Assembly (NCBI GenBank): GCA_009746045.1
Contig: RPFO01000050.1
Coordinates: forward strand, 2,575,368-2,639,367
Reading direction: 5' to 3'
Origin: Mesostigma viride
Taxonomy: Eukaryota > Streptophyta > Mesostigmatophyceae > Mesostigmatales > Mesostigmataceae
Length of the DNA: 64,000 bases
This document shows positions 52,001-63,787 of the stretch, one piece after another; position 1 is the first letter of the stretch, and every line of letters begins with the position of its first letter. The translations under genes and the position numbers were made by a program. Below the pieces are notes generated by a model. That model made no database searches. It was given only the letters and a program-made list of their open reading frames with translations, and was not told where the DNA came from.

Positions 52001-52059
52001 TTGAGTACTGGGTGTACAGATGGCTCATGTCCAAGGGGCAGATCTGCATCTATGATTGA
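43008..52059 (+). CDS. GT29 sialyltransferase-like Golgi enzyme
   Basis: Glycosyltransferase family 29, CMP-sugar-dependent in animals. In plants and algae the donor may be CMP-Kdo or a related acid, which is inference. Supported exons: 43008-43232, 44318-44384, 45670-46693, 49058-49184, 51526-52059. A further exon near 48880-49001 is likely. The N-terminus is cytosolic, with a signal anchor GGILAVMLIVLLGGLACVFF across the exon 1/2 junction. A Lys/Ser/Ala-rich stem (DKEKEKEKERLSERKPPKG) follows. The catalytic domain has an L-motif (GSCAFVANGDNL, EIDAHDTVIRFNTPLSGFE), a motif S-like block (TNGFKVTSFLLISGLCRRLD then LYGF), and HWYAFE, the H-x4-E of motif VS. The link from exon 3 (phase 2) to the L-motif exon is unresolved: the 48880-49001 frame YFLRANTGGRSISALCRTCH does not phase onto it. 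Introns carry large G-rich satellites. Confidence 0.85.
44060..44280. repeat. Imperfect ~47-bp tandem repeat
   Basis: Recurring phrase TTTACCCACTTAGATAGCTC with AACGC and TTACTTTACCC, four to five diverged units, in GT29 intron 1. Confidence 0.7.
44404..44503. repeat. 10-bp minisatellite
   Basis: About nine units of GAGTGGTGGC in GT29 intron 2. Confidence 0.9.
44603..44640 (-). repeat. Reversed family C 3' fragment
   Basis: GACAACCAGCGCAGGCCAGA is the reverse complement of the family C right end, in GT29 intron 2. Confidence 0.6.
45050..45245. repeat. ~65-bp tandem repeat, three units
   Basis: Units share AAGCTCGAAATAGTGCC, CTCTCATCT, TTGTCCGTGTC and CTACTATTTAGATGGGT. GT29 intron 2. Confidence 0.8.
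47217..48847. repeat. 14-bp GAATGCTTGGGGGC minisatellite
   Basis: About 116 units with recurrent variants (GTTT, CCTT, GCTC, GGGGTC). Some variant strings recur, for example a one-G-deleted unit followed by three CTCGGGGG units at about 47531 and again at 47666, which shows higher-order duplication. It lies in the long GT29 intron and ends about 35 bp before the probable exon at 48880. Long frames across it on both strands are products of the repeat. Confidence 0.95.
49395..49660. repeat. GGGGGTG-rich minisatellite
   Basis: Irregular GGGGTGGG units of 6-8 bp in the last GT29 intron, preceded by a ~115-bp direct duplication (GGAGCCGGTGGGGGTTGGGG at 49220, 49316 and 49402). Confidence 0.9.
49936..50575. 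repeat. (GACGAGGGG)n 9-bp minisatellite
   Basis: About 70 highly uniform units with single-base variants (GATGAGGGG, GACAAGGGG). Last GT29 intron. Confidence 0.95.
50695..50925. repeat. (GGGGT)n microsatellite
   Basis: About 45 units of GGGGT with one 1-bp slip and a few variants near 50845-50870. Last GT29 intron, G-rich on the sense strand. Confidence 0.95.
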
Positions 52060-52430
52060 AGCCACAGGGCAGATCTGAATCGATGATTGAAGCCAGGGGG
52101 CCGATCCAACCTTACCGAGCCACGAGGGCTGCGCGAGCGGACATGGCTGATGGCGGAGTTCAGAGCTTTTGCGTCTGAGCCCCAATTAATCCATTCATTA
52201 GTTTACACGTTACTGCGTCACATGACCATAAGTCCTCGATGGGAATGGGATGGAATGGAGGATGCTAGCTTTCTACGGCTCCTAGTTACAGGGGTCTGAG
52301 CTCCAAATTCAGTCAGATCACTTGCAACCGATGCGTCTTTTCAAGGCGCATCAGACTGAGCACTACTAGCTATAATCGGTTACGGCTGCCGTAACGCAGT
52401 ATTGTGGCAAGCCCGAAGCTGTTACGCAAA
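52060..52430. other. GT29 3' flank
   Basis: It begins with a short duplication of the terminal exon (CAGATCTG...ATGATTGAAGCCA at 52040-52055 and 52073-52096). No gene is seen. Confidence 0.4.
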
Positions 52431-53260
52431 ATAATGGCCAGCAAACGCACGACGACGCAGCGCAGCCTGGCTGCAGCGCTGAGCCCTGAAGTTACGCCCT
52501 CTGGCACGGAAGGCAGCAATGCCCAACTACTCAAGCTGTAGTGATACATTCGGCTCCTCCCGAGGCCTCGCCCTCAGCATCGCCGGAACCCAAACGCAGT
52601 CGCCCTGCCGAACCGTGCAGGCTGCCTCGATCTTTTCCGACTTTGCCACTGCTCAAGATGTCGATTGACGCCAGTTTTTGGCTAGCCTAAAGGCCCGGAA
52701 GACATGATGCACATCCTTTTTATCGGTTCATACGACACGCTTTTCGACCTGCCCAAATCCCTCCACCAATGAAATCGCATCCATACCGATATGCCGTTGC
52801 GTGGCATGGTTCTCAAAGATGAGCACCTTTATGGGTTTTGCACTAAAAAACTCAGAAACTCGCGGAATGGCCTGCATCAGGTTCTCACAGTGCTCGCGTA
52901 TGGCGCCGAGGCATGCATGTGGACGGTCACGGACACGCTGGCCGCCCGGCTGGACGGCACGGTTCATAGGATGCTCCGACAGGTCCTGAATGTAGGGTTT
53001 TCCACACATAGGTCATTAGAGTCTTTGTATCAGGGTATGCCTCGCATTTCGGACGAGATTAGACAGCGTAGGATAGCATTCCGGGAGGACATCTTGCTCG
53101 CACCAGTCAGGTAGACACCGACCTCGGTCTGGCCGGCCCCCAGCGGCTTGGCCAGCCAGTGCGGCATATCCTGACCTGGCCGGGCCCCAAGGACATTCCT
53201 AGAAAGATGGGCAAACATGCCATGACCTATCCACAGCAGTTGCTGGCACATCAATCCAAA
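52430..53260 (+). pseudogene. Composite LINE relic: ORF1 start joined to ORF2 end
   Basis: From 52437 the plus strand encodes an ORF1 N-terminus (MASKRTTTQRSLAAAL, later SPEPKRSRP and FIGSYDTLFDLPKSLHQ), matching the ORF1 at 7992-6609 and broken by stops. From about 52880 it encodes the ORF2 C-terminus (VLAYGAEA, LDGTVHRMLRQV, SLESLYQGMPRISDEIRQRR), matching 3570-3760. The body of the element is deleted between them. The 3' end breaks off at about 53245 without a tail. It shows that this ORF1 and ORF2 belong to the same LINE type. Confidence 0.7.
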
Positions 53261-53289
53261 AACGCGTTTTGGTTCCCTGGTAATTATTT

Positions 53290-54170
53290 CAAGATAGGCT
53301 AATAGTCAGTTTGGCCTCAAATTTGGCACCAAGGTACCTAATCAGATATCTTATGATGCCATGTGGTCAAAAAATTTTTTGGGAGTCGGCACCATGGTAA
53401 CATGGTGACATTTGCTAGCATAAAATACCGCACTTTTAGCACTTTCTGGCATGCATGCCTATATAATGACACTAAATGAACTCAGTTGGGCTAAACTTTG
53501 CACATGTTATAAACACATCCCATGCAGCATGCCCACAAAGTTTCAGGCTGGTTGGATCACAAAATGGTGACAGATGCTAGCATAAATACCCCAAAATGCA
53601 GTTTTTCAGGGTTTTCCAAGGGTTTCATCACACATATGCATATATAATGACACCAAATGAACTCAGTTGGGCGTGGAACTTTGCATATGTTCTAAACACA
53701 TCCCATGCAGCATGCCCACAAAGTTTCAGGCTGGTTGGATGACAAATTGGTGACAGATGCTAGCATAAACACCACAAAAATGCAGTTTTTCAGGGTTTTC
53801 CAAGGGTTTCATCACACATTTGCATATATAATGACATCAAATGAACTCAGTTGGACCTGGGACTTGGCACATGTTCGAAACACATCCCATGCAGCCTGCC
53901 CACAAAGCTTCAGGCTGGTTGGATGACAAACTGGTGACAAATGCTAGCATAAATACCACAAAAATGCAGTTTTTCATGGTTTTTCAAGGGTTTCATCACA
54001 CATGTGCATATATAATGACATCAAATGAACTCAGTTGGACCTGGAACTTGGCACATGTTCGAAACACATCCCATGCAGCCTGCCCACAAAGCTTCAGGCT
54101 GGTTGGATGACAAATTGGTGACAGATGCTAGCATAAATACCACAGAAAAAGCAGCTTTCTATTGTTCTTA
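53290..54170 (+). repeat. 184-bp tandem satellite, forward orientation
   Basis: Units of 183-184 bp, with the CATGCAGC core at 53521, 53704, 53888 and 54072. The left flank (ATCAGATATCTTATGATGCC and ATGTGGTCAAAAAATTTTTT) is shared in inverted form with 650-735. Open frames here are repeats. Confidence 0.9.
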
Positions 54171-54617
54171 CAAGGGTTTCATGGCAATCATTCCACCTTG
54201 GTGTACAGAAGGTTCCAAACAACACATCATTACATTATGCATCATATTTACAATGCAGGAAGGCATACTTGGGGGCACATGCCTATAGTACAATGCATTA
54301 ATAACACAGCTCTAGCCAGCTAGCTAGCTATATAGTGGCTAATGCCACACCCGGGGGCACGTTCTCACGGCCCTGCTGCATCCTTTTCCTTTTCTTCTTC
54401 TCTGCATCTGACAGGGGCCTGCCCCCATCTTCTCATCCACCAGCCTGGTGAGCACCCTGACGTTGGTGACTTGCGTCCGCTACCCTACCCCCATGGCACG
54501 CTTGGCCTTACGCTTGGTGAAGGTGGAGGGGTGGGTGCGACAGTTGGTCTGGGTTTTCATCACCCCCTTCCTCCAGTGCATGCGTGTGCTCCAACGCCTA
54601 AGCAGAGAAGCACACAC
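54171..54617. other. No gene recognised
   Basis: Transition between two satellite blocks, with no interpretable coding sequence. Confidence 0.4.
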
Positions 54618-55478
<861 letters not shown>

Positions 55479-55518
55479 TTCATACACCCGTTCATTCATG
55501 CATGCAGCCGCTCATCAT

Positions 55519-55548
55519 TAACACGCCTCCGTTGGGAAACTCACGGGG
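55519..55548 (-). repeat. Degenerate family B tail hairpin
   Basis: The minus strand reads GTGAGTTTCCCAACGGAGGC then GTGTTAAT, keeping the CAAC loop and the 3' arm. It is a tail remnant beside the satellite. Confidence 0.35.
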
Positions 55549-55960
55549 TATGAACTATGAAACGGGCGGTAAGAAAGGAAGAAGGAGCCGCCTCCCCAAC
55601 ATGCCGCCCGGCAAAGGCAGCGATGGGCCGTCCAGGAGGGAAACACTGCGCTTTGCCTTGTACGCCGGGGTGCGCAGGCGACGTGCGGGCACTGTCGCGT
55701 GTAAATTTGCCTGCCCGCCCCAGTCCTTCTCGGAACGCCTCCCCAGAGCATGCCGTCATGGTAAGAGCTCTTTTCGCCCGTCGCCGGAAGCAGTAAACCA
55801 CAAGAATACGCCGGTTAATGACCAGAAAATGGGGGGTTGTCGACGTTATAAACCAGTAGCTGTGGTTTTTCCCGCACCCCGAGCACACTCCGGACGGGGC
55901 CAGCAAGCCCCGCCCGCAGGATAAACACCGGGCGATGTTGCTGCGCCCAAGCGAAGTCAT
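55541..55960 (-). CDS. Possible zinc-ribbon frame, low confidence
   Basis: A 139-codon open frame from an ATG at about 55960 whose N-terminus has two CxxC pairs ([20 protein letters not shown]), the spacing of a small zinc ribbon. The rest is Arg/Ala-rich with no motif. It could be a first exon of an unresolved minus-strand gene, or chance in GC-rich DNA. Confidence 0.25.
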   Translation of the reverse strand: MTSLGRSNIARCLSCGRGLLAPSGVCSGCGKNHSYWFITSTTPHFLVINRRILVVYCFRRRAKRALTMTACSGEAFREGLGRAGKFTRDSARTSPAHPGVQGKAQCFPPGRPIAAFAGRHVGEAAPSSFLTARFIVHTP

Positions 55961-56486
55961 ATAGCTGCAAGAAAAGACGTAAAAGCGATTAAAAGCACGA
56001 CATGCAGTGTTGCCCCTGTCAGCGCTCCTATAATTCTCACTTTTTCGCGGAAGGGGCGTAAAAATCGGAAACGCAAAATTAAGGGAAATCCTACGCTGGG
56101 TTTCTTTGAAATGATGTAAGGAACTGGTAGAACGTGTTCGCTTCCACCGTCAAGTAGTTTGGGCAACGAGACCTTACCTTAAAGATGCACGGGGCTGGTC
56201 GGACGGCGAGCAAAAACTGCGCCAACTGCGTGCTTGTCCTCGTTCACACCCAATACAGCAGCGTTTCGCGAGTTTTTTTGTGAATATTATTTTTCCCTAT
56301 GATAATGCCGTTCGAACAAGCGAAATCCGGTACACAATGGCTTCGTATTCCGTGAGCAATAAATTTTCAGCTACCATAGCCGTGCACACCGAATTTCAGT
56401 CAACATTGCACGCGCGCACCGAATTTCGTCAACTTCCGCGCGGGAATTACCGGGGAACCTACCGGCGCTGCGCCGGATTGATGTGG

Positions 56487-56800
56487 GCCGACCTAGTGGT
56501 CCCAGCCCTGTTTGAACATCGATCGCATTCACTCCCTCTCTCTTGCTCGGACTGCTATGCAGAACAAGAAGAGGTGGAAGACGATTGTCCAGGCTCACGC
56601 GCCAGCCCCTGTGGGCAAGCCCCCCCCCCCCAGAGGAAGGGGCGCTTTGCTGAGTAGAATAGTTAGGGTTTTTCTAGATAGAGTAGCTTAGCGTTATACT
56701 AGTTCGGTTTCGCGGATTCGCCCACCTCCATCCATCCAGCAAGGGAATATGTGCTACATGATCTCCCAACGGAGTCATGTTATAATTTAATTTTTAATGG
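56487..56800 (+). mobile_element. LINE 3'-end fragment
   Basis: It corresponds to 3925-4245: DLVVPALFEHRSHSLPL, then frame-shifted sequence matching the Lys-rich ORF2 tail. The 3' UTR, hairpin 56757-56779 (CATGATCTCC, loop CAAC, GGAGTCATG) and TTATAATTTAATTTTTAA follow. It is a 5'-truncated copy. Confidence 0.8.
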
Positions 56801-57549
56801 GGTTGAAGGTCCCTTAAATTCTCTGTATTGGCACCCACGAGACGCATGTCACGTGTTAATTAGTTAATTAATTCATTAACTGTTGCAAGCTGCTAGACTC
56901 TCGCAGTGAGCAGAAACTAGCTGTGGCCTGCCTATAAATCAAGGGAAGGGGGGTGGTTTGGCCCTGCCCCTCTAACCGCTGGAATCAGGGATGAAAGGTA
57001 CCTAGCTACTCAGAAGTTTGTACGTAACCCGTGTCACATTCACCCTTCATGGATGCGCGTGAATGAATGGATGAATGAATACTGCGTGACATCAGACATG
57101 CTCATTACTTCCGCACTCGGGCCCGCAACCCTATAGCTGTACTAGATGGGTATTCGGTGGGGTCACCGATGAAATATTCCAACCATTAAAATAGTACCTA
57201 GCACACAGGACTTCCTGGTGACACTCAGCTCTCTCACGCTGTGACGGATAACTTGGAGGGCATAAAAAAGCATTCATGAGTCCCTGGCAGCAGGTCAGGG
57301 GGTCAGCGCTCAGGACATCCTTGCTCTGGCAGCGTATGGTGGGATCCAAACCTTCAAACAGTTCCTGCCTGGAAAACGCACCTCCATGGCTTTGCACGCT
57401 GTCACATAATACGCTGCTTATTTTCTGGTGACCTCATACCCCCCGGATGTCACCCTCGCACAACGTTGGCTTGCGATGATGTTGGCATGCAGGCGCAAAG
57501 AGCAGCACATCAGGCCGACTCGGTACTAGCTGAGTCAGGGCCTGCGGGC
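56801..57549. other. No gene recognised
   Basis: AT-rich start with TTAATTAGTTAATTAATTCA at 56856-56875, possibly another tail remnant. Then low-information sequence downstream of the MYND gene. Confidence 0.4.
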
Positions 57550-59575
57550 TCATGACTTGACGGCTGAGGACTTGCTGGCACCTGCAGCAGCAGTGGACAC
57601 CAGGCTTTCCTTCCTGACAGCACGAAGCAACGAGGCGGAGTCGACATCCCCCTCGGCGTCCGCAACCTCGATCGCCTGACCCAGCACCTCCCTGGCCCCC
57701 GCTCCCATGAGATGCTGCCGGCACGCCGGGATGGCTGCTATCATCCGCCCCCAATACCCCGCAAGCCCTGCCGCACGCCTCGCGGGGGAGACGACCCCGA
57801 CCTCCGCGGTGCCTTGCCCACCGGACGCCAGCAGGAGCTTGATCGTGTCCACGGCCAGCTTGCACACGTCCCTGGCCAGGGGCCCCGTGCTCCCCCCCTC
57901 CGCGACCTCGGCCGAGAGGGAATTAACCATCTGGAAGACGTGCGCGTGCACGGCCGGGTCGAGCCGTGCTAACTGCTGGCGGACGGCACCGACCACAAGC
58001 TCGAACGCGCCCTCGGCCACGAGCCGTTTCCGGTTGCTGGCGTCCGCGCTGAGGGCCTCGACCGCGAGGCACGCGGCGCGGCTCACCCGGTCGAAGCCTT
58101 CGGTGTTCGCGATCCGCAGCATCTTGACCACGAGGGGGCATGCGGGGCGGAGCTTGCCCGCGATTCCAGACGAAGCGTCGCGGCAGAGCGAGGAGATGAC
58201 TCGGCACAGGGACGATGCCAGCGTCCAGTGGGTGTCGTACAAGCGCCCCACGGCGAGGAATGAAGGAGAGACCGCCAGCTGGCATGCGCGGACGATGTTC
58301 TGGCTCAAGCGGGGGGTGGCCATGGCCGCGGCCGCCCCTCGCAGTGCCCCCTCGGAGGGCAGCCCGAGCGGCTCGCACTCCACGTGGGTGATCACGGCCG
58401 CGATGGCCTGCGCCACATGGTGCAGATTGCTGCCCTCTGAGTTAACGTTGAGCACGGCATCGAGACAGGTGTCGAGCGCCGGTAGGAGCGCCGGGTCGAC
58501 GGCATTGCGGCTCCGGTGGGTGCACTGCGGGTCCTTGCATGCGTGCATAAGCCGGAGGAGGGAGGCCAGGTTGCCGCAGCCCGCGAAGCTGGCGTCTGCC
58601 CCCTCTTGCGCGCTCGCCCCCGCGACGATGCACTGCGTGACGGCGGCCATGGTCCCCGCGGCCGCAAACCTGGGGCAGTTGGAAGTCTCGTCGGCAAGGC
58701 TGTAGAGGCAGTAGTTGGTCACCTCCATGTTGCGCCACGCGCGGCGCTGGGCGGCGCCGGCCATCGCCCGCGTGAGGTGCTCGATCCCGCCGCACCTGGC
58801 GACCACCCCCCGATTCTTCTGGCTCGTCGAGATCAGGCCGGTCAGGCCCGTGCAGGTGTAGAACAGGGGGATCCAGCAGCGGCCGGCCAGGGTGCGGGCT
58901 AGGGCGTCCACAAAGAGGGCGCACGCACCTGCGCGCCCGAGCGTGCGCTCGTTCTCCGGGCTTCGCACGGATAGAACCTGTACCGCGCAGACCGCGCTCC
59001 CGTCCATGGCATCTAACGCGGGCATGCCGTCAACCCTGTCTTCGTAGATTTGCGAGGCGGCACCGGGGGGCATCAAGGGGCTGTTCGTCGAGAACCGTGT
59101 CGCTAGTTCCTCGCCCGCGATGCGGACGAGGTGTTGGGCTTGGCCGTCCGTCACCGTCTCGGCCATCTCTTCCGCCGTCATGTCACCCCTGTCCGCCAAC
59201 TTCTTGCACAAGGGCTTGTGGGCTGGGTAATCGGCCTTTTGGCAGTCCTGCGTGCACCGAGCCGCGCACGACACAGACATGGTTCAGCATAGAAACATTC
59301 TACGTTTCATGGAAACAGCCATCTGCTACATAGATTTGAGCGAACAAAACCAAGGATTCGAAACCGCGCGGGGGGCATCAATAATGACCATAAGAGCGCG
59401 GAGCGACATAGACTCTACCGTCAACTCTAAAAAAGAAAATGGGCAAAACACAACAAATCCCACTAGATGCTCCCCCACTCACTCTGGAGCAATAGTAGAC
59501 AGTACGACACCTGGCGCATGCCTTGTCGGCCTTCTTGCCACAATTAAGGTTGTTGCACCCCTCTATGCGTCCCAT
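57550..59575 (-). CDS. MYND zinc finger plus armadillo-like repeat protein
   Basis: MYND fingers bind two zinc ions and mediate protein-protein contacts. Together with armadillo-type helical repeats this suggests a scaffold or adaptor, with partner unknown. Exon 1 is 59575-59483 and exon 2 is 59247-57550, a GT-AG intron in phase 0, giving 596 aa. The finger is assembled only after splicing: C7-x4-C12-x7-C20-x2-C23-x5-C29-x3-C33-x7-H41-x3-C45, including YYCSRDCQKADYPAHKPLC. From about residue 60 to the end the protein is Ala/Leu-rich and helical, with repeating pairs of helices such as GTMAAVTQCIVAGAS, GCGNLASLLRLMHACKD and RVSRAACLAVEALSADASNR. There is no SET domain, so it is not a SMYD methyltransferase. 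It faces away from the alcohol dehydrogenase gene. Confidence 0.88.
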
Positions 59576-60921
59576 TCTTCTCACAGGACCCTAGCAGCTA
59601 GGCTTTTCTATGCTTCTCCCCCCATTTTCGATGTAGGATATGACTGAAGTTTATTGCTAGGTTACAGCAATGCCCGTGATGATCCGTACAATTTAGCAGT
59701 TTCAATCAGCTCGTGTCTCGCACCACTTTATGGACGCGGCTAGGATGAGCAAAAGACGCCCATGCCCGGACGTAATTAGCAAATTGATGGCTCGTGTTTG
59801 CTGGCTCATATTGAATGGCTGTTGTTTCATCCTTTGTTTCCTCGCTGAGTGTTGGCTGGCGTTCGCGTCCCGCGCGCCCGGCGTGGTTTCCCGCCATCTT
59901 TGTACTGTAACCGGTTCAGGACCGTCAATATTTTTTTGAGAATTCTACAGATCAGTAAAGTTGAGGCCCGGAAATTACAGATATGTCCTGGCACGACTGG
60001 AAGTCTTGAAAAGCCAGGCGGCCAGATGTCCCACCTTGTCCCACCCCGTCCCGCACCGCCTGGTCTACGTAAGTCGACTGTGGTCGATCGTGCCAACAGC
60101 AACAGCCCATTCTCCATACAGTACATTACTGTAGTACTGTACACCCCCCCTTTGATGTTTAAGATTCTCAGGTTGAAGATCATGAGACCCTGGATTTGAC
60201 CTCTTGTAGTAGTATATATGTATTATAATGTAGTAGAACTCATTATTATCGAATCACAGCAGTAATATTATTTAAGATCGTGAGACATGGATTGGTCGGA
60301 CCCCTTTCCTAAACATCGAGGGGGGGTGTACACGCCTTGTCATTTAATTTAAGTCTTAATTTAAGTCTTATAATTGAAGGGTAAGTCCAGACGTAAATTT
60401 AAGTTTTATTTACGTCTACTTTAATTTAAGGCCGCCTCTTCTGCATTTAATTTACGTTTAATTTAAGTCACCCCAAAAACCAATTACGCGTACGGCCAAC
60501 CCTGGTCCCACCCACCATGACATTGTGCCAACTGACGTGCGTCGAGCCTGTACTGTACTGAGTGTGCGTAATCAAGTAACGTGCGTGTTTGCAACTTGCC
60601 CGTTGAAACTCTACGGCGGAGCCTATTTTCGGAAGAGCCTCACCCTTATGCTTGCAAATTCGGGACAAATTCGGTGGATGGATTGACGGATTTTCATCCC
60701 CTATTCCTATGTTTTCTCACGTGTACGGCCTTATAAGCTTCGCCAATTCTGGCGAACCTAACGGTTCTTCCGAAAATTGGCTCCGCCTGATAATTGATCT
60801 TCCCGCGTGCGAGCGTCATCCACAGTAAAGACATATTTATCCGAGCAGCGTACGTAGCTACCTCGGGAAGGAAAAGCGGGAGACACTTGATACAGAGGAA
60901 TCCAATACGCAGTTTGCAATA
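59576..60921. promoter_or_regulatory. Divergent intergenic region, MYND gene / dehydrogenase
   Basis: 1346 bp between start codons. It includes a weak tandem phrase TTAATTTAAGTCTTA (60339-60470) and a hairpin-forming element at 60612-60790. No further gene was recognised. Confidence 0.5.
60612..60790. repeat. Inverted-repeat element upstream of the dehydrogenase
   Basis: GGCGGAGCCTATTTTCGGAA followed by GAGCC near 60613 is matched in reverse near 60763-60789 (TTCTTCCGAAAATTGGCTCC then GCC) with two or three mismatches over 25 bp. The 125-bp loop contains TTCGCCAATTCTGGCGAA, a smaller palindrome. It has the size of a MITE, but no target duplication was identified. Confidence 0.5.
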
Positions 60922-63528
60922 ATGGCGAGCGACCACGGGCCTCTCAAGACACAAGCATATGTCGTCCCTTCGGCGGGCGCTAAGCTGGAGCTGCGCGAGA
61001 TCACGCTGCCGGCGTTGACGTCCACTCAGGTAGGGTGAGATCGCGGAGGTGCGGCTTACGTACTGAGGCCACCTACTGCATGAAGAATTTCCTATATTAA
61101 CCTTTGTGCACGGTAAGCTTACCGGGGGCCAGACTCAAAGCGATTCTGCTAATTTTTTTTGGCAGAATACTTCGTTTGGCGAATATTGGCGTTTAACTTG
61201 CAACTCCCGATCTGCCAACTTTTCCACCAGTCTGCCAAATAGCATGCCGCGAGAACTCGGTGTTTAAGCCAGTGTCGCGATGTCCGTCGTGCCCTCCTTT
61301 AAGACAGTCTCGTGATGCAAAACTTATGGTCGCATGCTAGGAACTTGGATTACTCAAACTTTTTCATGCCTGCTTTGGGGATGAGCATCTCGATTGAGAC
61401 CTGGCGTACTTGATGCGGAAATCTTCCTGGGAAAATGCCGAAGTTTCCAAGTTTTGCGTCGCTGCGCAAGCTCTTGTTTGCGTGTTCTTGGGAGCAGGAG
61501 TGACCGCGGATCGTCATGAGAGTGACCGTTGCTTGGTCACGCTGCGTCGGCCTTGACTCCGTGGGCCGGTGCCAGACGGTAGTAGGCGTTCTGCCATCGT
61601 AAAAACATACCCGCTGCATGTCGACGGTTCCAATATACCTCGAGCTTTTTTTTCTACTTAAAGGACCTGCGTTTGAATGCGCCTGTAACGCCACCTATCA
61701 CCTGCCAGCAATTTTGTTTTAGTTATGACATGCACTCTTTGTTCCATCTGCCACATGTCATCGGCCACGCCTACATGCCCGCCTACTACAGGCACTATAC
61801 CAGCTGAGGCCTAGCCTTTTTAGTCATGTACATGTGTGCCTATGATGAGCCACACTCCAGACGATGCCTAGCCTTATTTAGTAATGTTGTGCCCATGCAG
61901 GGAGTCACTCTCTGCTGAGAAGCCATGCCATAGCTCCTGTATAGCCATGATGATCTTCCCCCACATGCCACGCTCCCCCTTAACTGGGCATAGCGCGATA
62001 CATCATGAGGGTGCAGGTGCCTTGGTGCACCTAGAGCAGGGGTAGCTTACATTCCCACCCTTGCATGAAGTAGCCTAGAATGTATTAAAAGCCATATGCC
62101 CCTTCTCAGGGCTATGTGCTACATCTACTCCCAACGGAGTGATGTTGATAATTAATTAATTAATTAATCGGCCACGCCCACGGCCAGGTGGAGATCGACA
62201 TGACGCACTGCGGCCTGTGCCACACGGAGCTGCACATGGCGGACAACGACTGGGGCATCAGCGACTACCCGATGGTGCCCGGCCATGAAGGTGGGCCTTG
62301 GGTTGGCAATGTATCGACATTCATGGACCATGCGCCCTGACCTGCCACCCATAACATCCCCAGGCCTCGCTTCCTTGCGTCACAGCGTGAACATCCCCTG
62401 CATCCTTTATACAGTGTGTCCATGCTATGAGAGCAGAACAGCATCCATGATACGATGTGTCCGCGACGCGAGCAGCAGAAGGAGACGCATGCAAGCAGAA
62501 GCAGAAGCACCCCCGGCGCGATCTGCAGACTTTGCTGATCTGCAGCTTCGCAAGGCAACCTCGGTGGGTGCCCACTATAGTGACCACGAGGTGCCCACTA
62601 TAGTGACCACGATGTGCCCACTGGCTACGGCTTCGCGAGGCGACCCCTTTCCAGAAAGGGTTTGATTTACTATCGTGCGTGCCAGGTGTCATGGCATGGA
62701 TGCTCACGAGCGAGATGGCACACAATCCCCGCAGGCAGGGTGGGGAGGTATGCTGGCACCGTTCACTGTTACCTGCCAGGCTTGAACAGACATCGCAGCC
62801 TTGAGATGGCCTTCTGGTGTGGTGTGAAAACGTCACAACCTATTCACTACTGCCAGATAGTGCCTCACGGACCCCCTGGAATGGGGCTACAAAGGCTCTG
62901 TGCGGGTAGGCCACATTAGGCAGTTACTGGTGACACCACCTGACACCTGGCACCCGTTTTTGGTACTGGTTACTCTCTCTCCGCCAACCCAATTGCAATT
63001 CAACCAATCAACCGATTCAGTCCATGCAGCCAATGTCGTCCCCGGCATTTCATGCCTTTGTTTGCTTTTTCGCCACCAATGCGTATGCTGGGATGATCCA
63101 TTCACCACGAACCTAGATCCTATCCCCCCCTCTGGCCCCTCTTACCCCAAACCTCCGCCCGAAACCCCCAACCAGCATCACCTGCCTGCAGGTTCCCGTT
63201 CTTGTTGACCACCCAACCAGAACCCCCTCTCCCCTACCCCCCACAAATTCCCCCCACACCCACCCCCCCACAAAAATCCCCCCTGCACCGAAAATCCCCC
63301 CCCTCCCACCCAAATCCACCCCCTTCCCCCCCATGCCCAGGCATCGGCGTCGTCCGTGGCGTGGGCGCCGCGGTCAAGGCGCTCAAAGTGGGCGACCGCG
63401 TGGGCGTGACGTGGATCCGGGACTCGTGCGGGTCGTGCCCACCCTGCGGGCAGGGGCGCGAGAACCTGTGCGAGAAGGGCTACCAGGGCACCTTCCTCGG
63501 CAAGTCGGCCGCCGGCATTTGGGGCAAG
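60922..63528 (+). CDS. Zinc alcohol dehydrogenase (MDR), 3' part outside window
   Basis: Medium-chain zinc alcohol dehydrogenase, which interconverts alcohols and aldehydes with NAD(P)H. Substrate and cofactor cannot be told because the Rossmann domain lies beyond the window. Exons: 60922-61029, 62188-62290, 63341-63528, GT-AG with consistent phases (0, 1, 0). The start MASDHGPLKTQAYVVPSAGA is the first ATG of the frame. Catalytic zinc ligands are in HCGLCHTELH and VPGHE. The structural-zinc lobe DSCGSCPPCGQGRENLC has all four cysteines, preceded by VKALKVGDRVGVTWIRD. The segment covers about 133 residues, roughly the first third of the family's 340-360. Later exons should follow the (TAC)n tract. 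A retroposon lies 9 nt from the exon 2 acceptor. Confidence 0.88.
61760..62178 (+). mobile_element. Half-LINE 3'-UTR insertion with 12-bp TSD
   Basis: ATCGGCCACGCC occurs at 61760-61771 and again at 62167-62178. Between them lies a copy of the half-LINE 3' UTR, starting TACATGCCCGCCTACTACAG and ending with hairpin 62121-62145 (ACATCTACTCC, loop CAAC, GGAGTGATGT) and (TTAA)n. It is 5'-truncated, contains no ORF1, and is inserted in intron 1 of the dehydrogenase on the sense strand. Confidence 0.85.
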
Positions 63529-63675
63529 GTACCACTTAATAGAGTTCTAATGTTGCTTGATTAGGGTGGACGAGTGGTAGAACTGACAGATGCCCTCTAC
63601 ACGAGCACGATGTATGTGGTGCCGTTGTTCTCTAACAAATACTACATACTATAATAATACTATGCTACTATACTA

Positions 63676-63691
63676 TAATACTACAATACTG

Positions 63692-63787
<96 letters not shown>

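Noticed and set aside
57707-58924. Plus- and minus-strand frames of 100-332 codons overlapping the MYND gene
   Set aside because: GC-rich shadow frames of the true minus-strand exon. Arg/Pro-heavy composition and no motifs.
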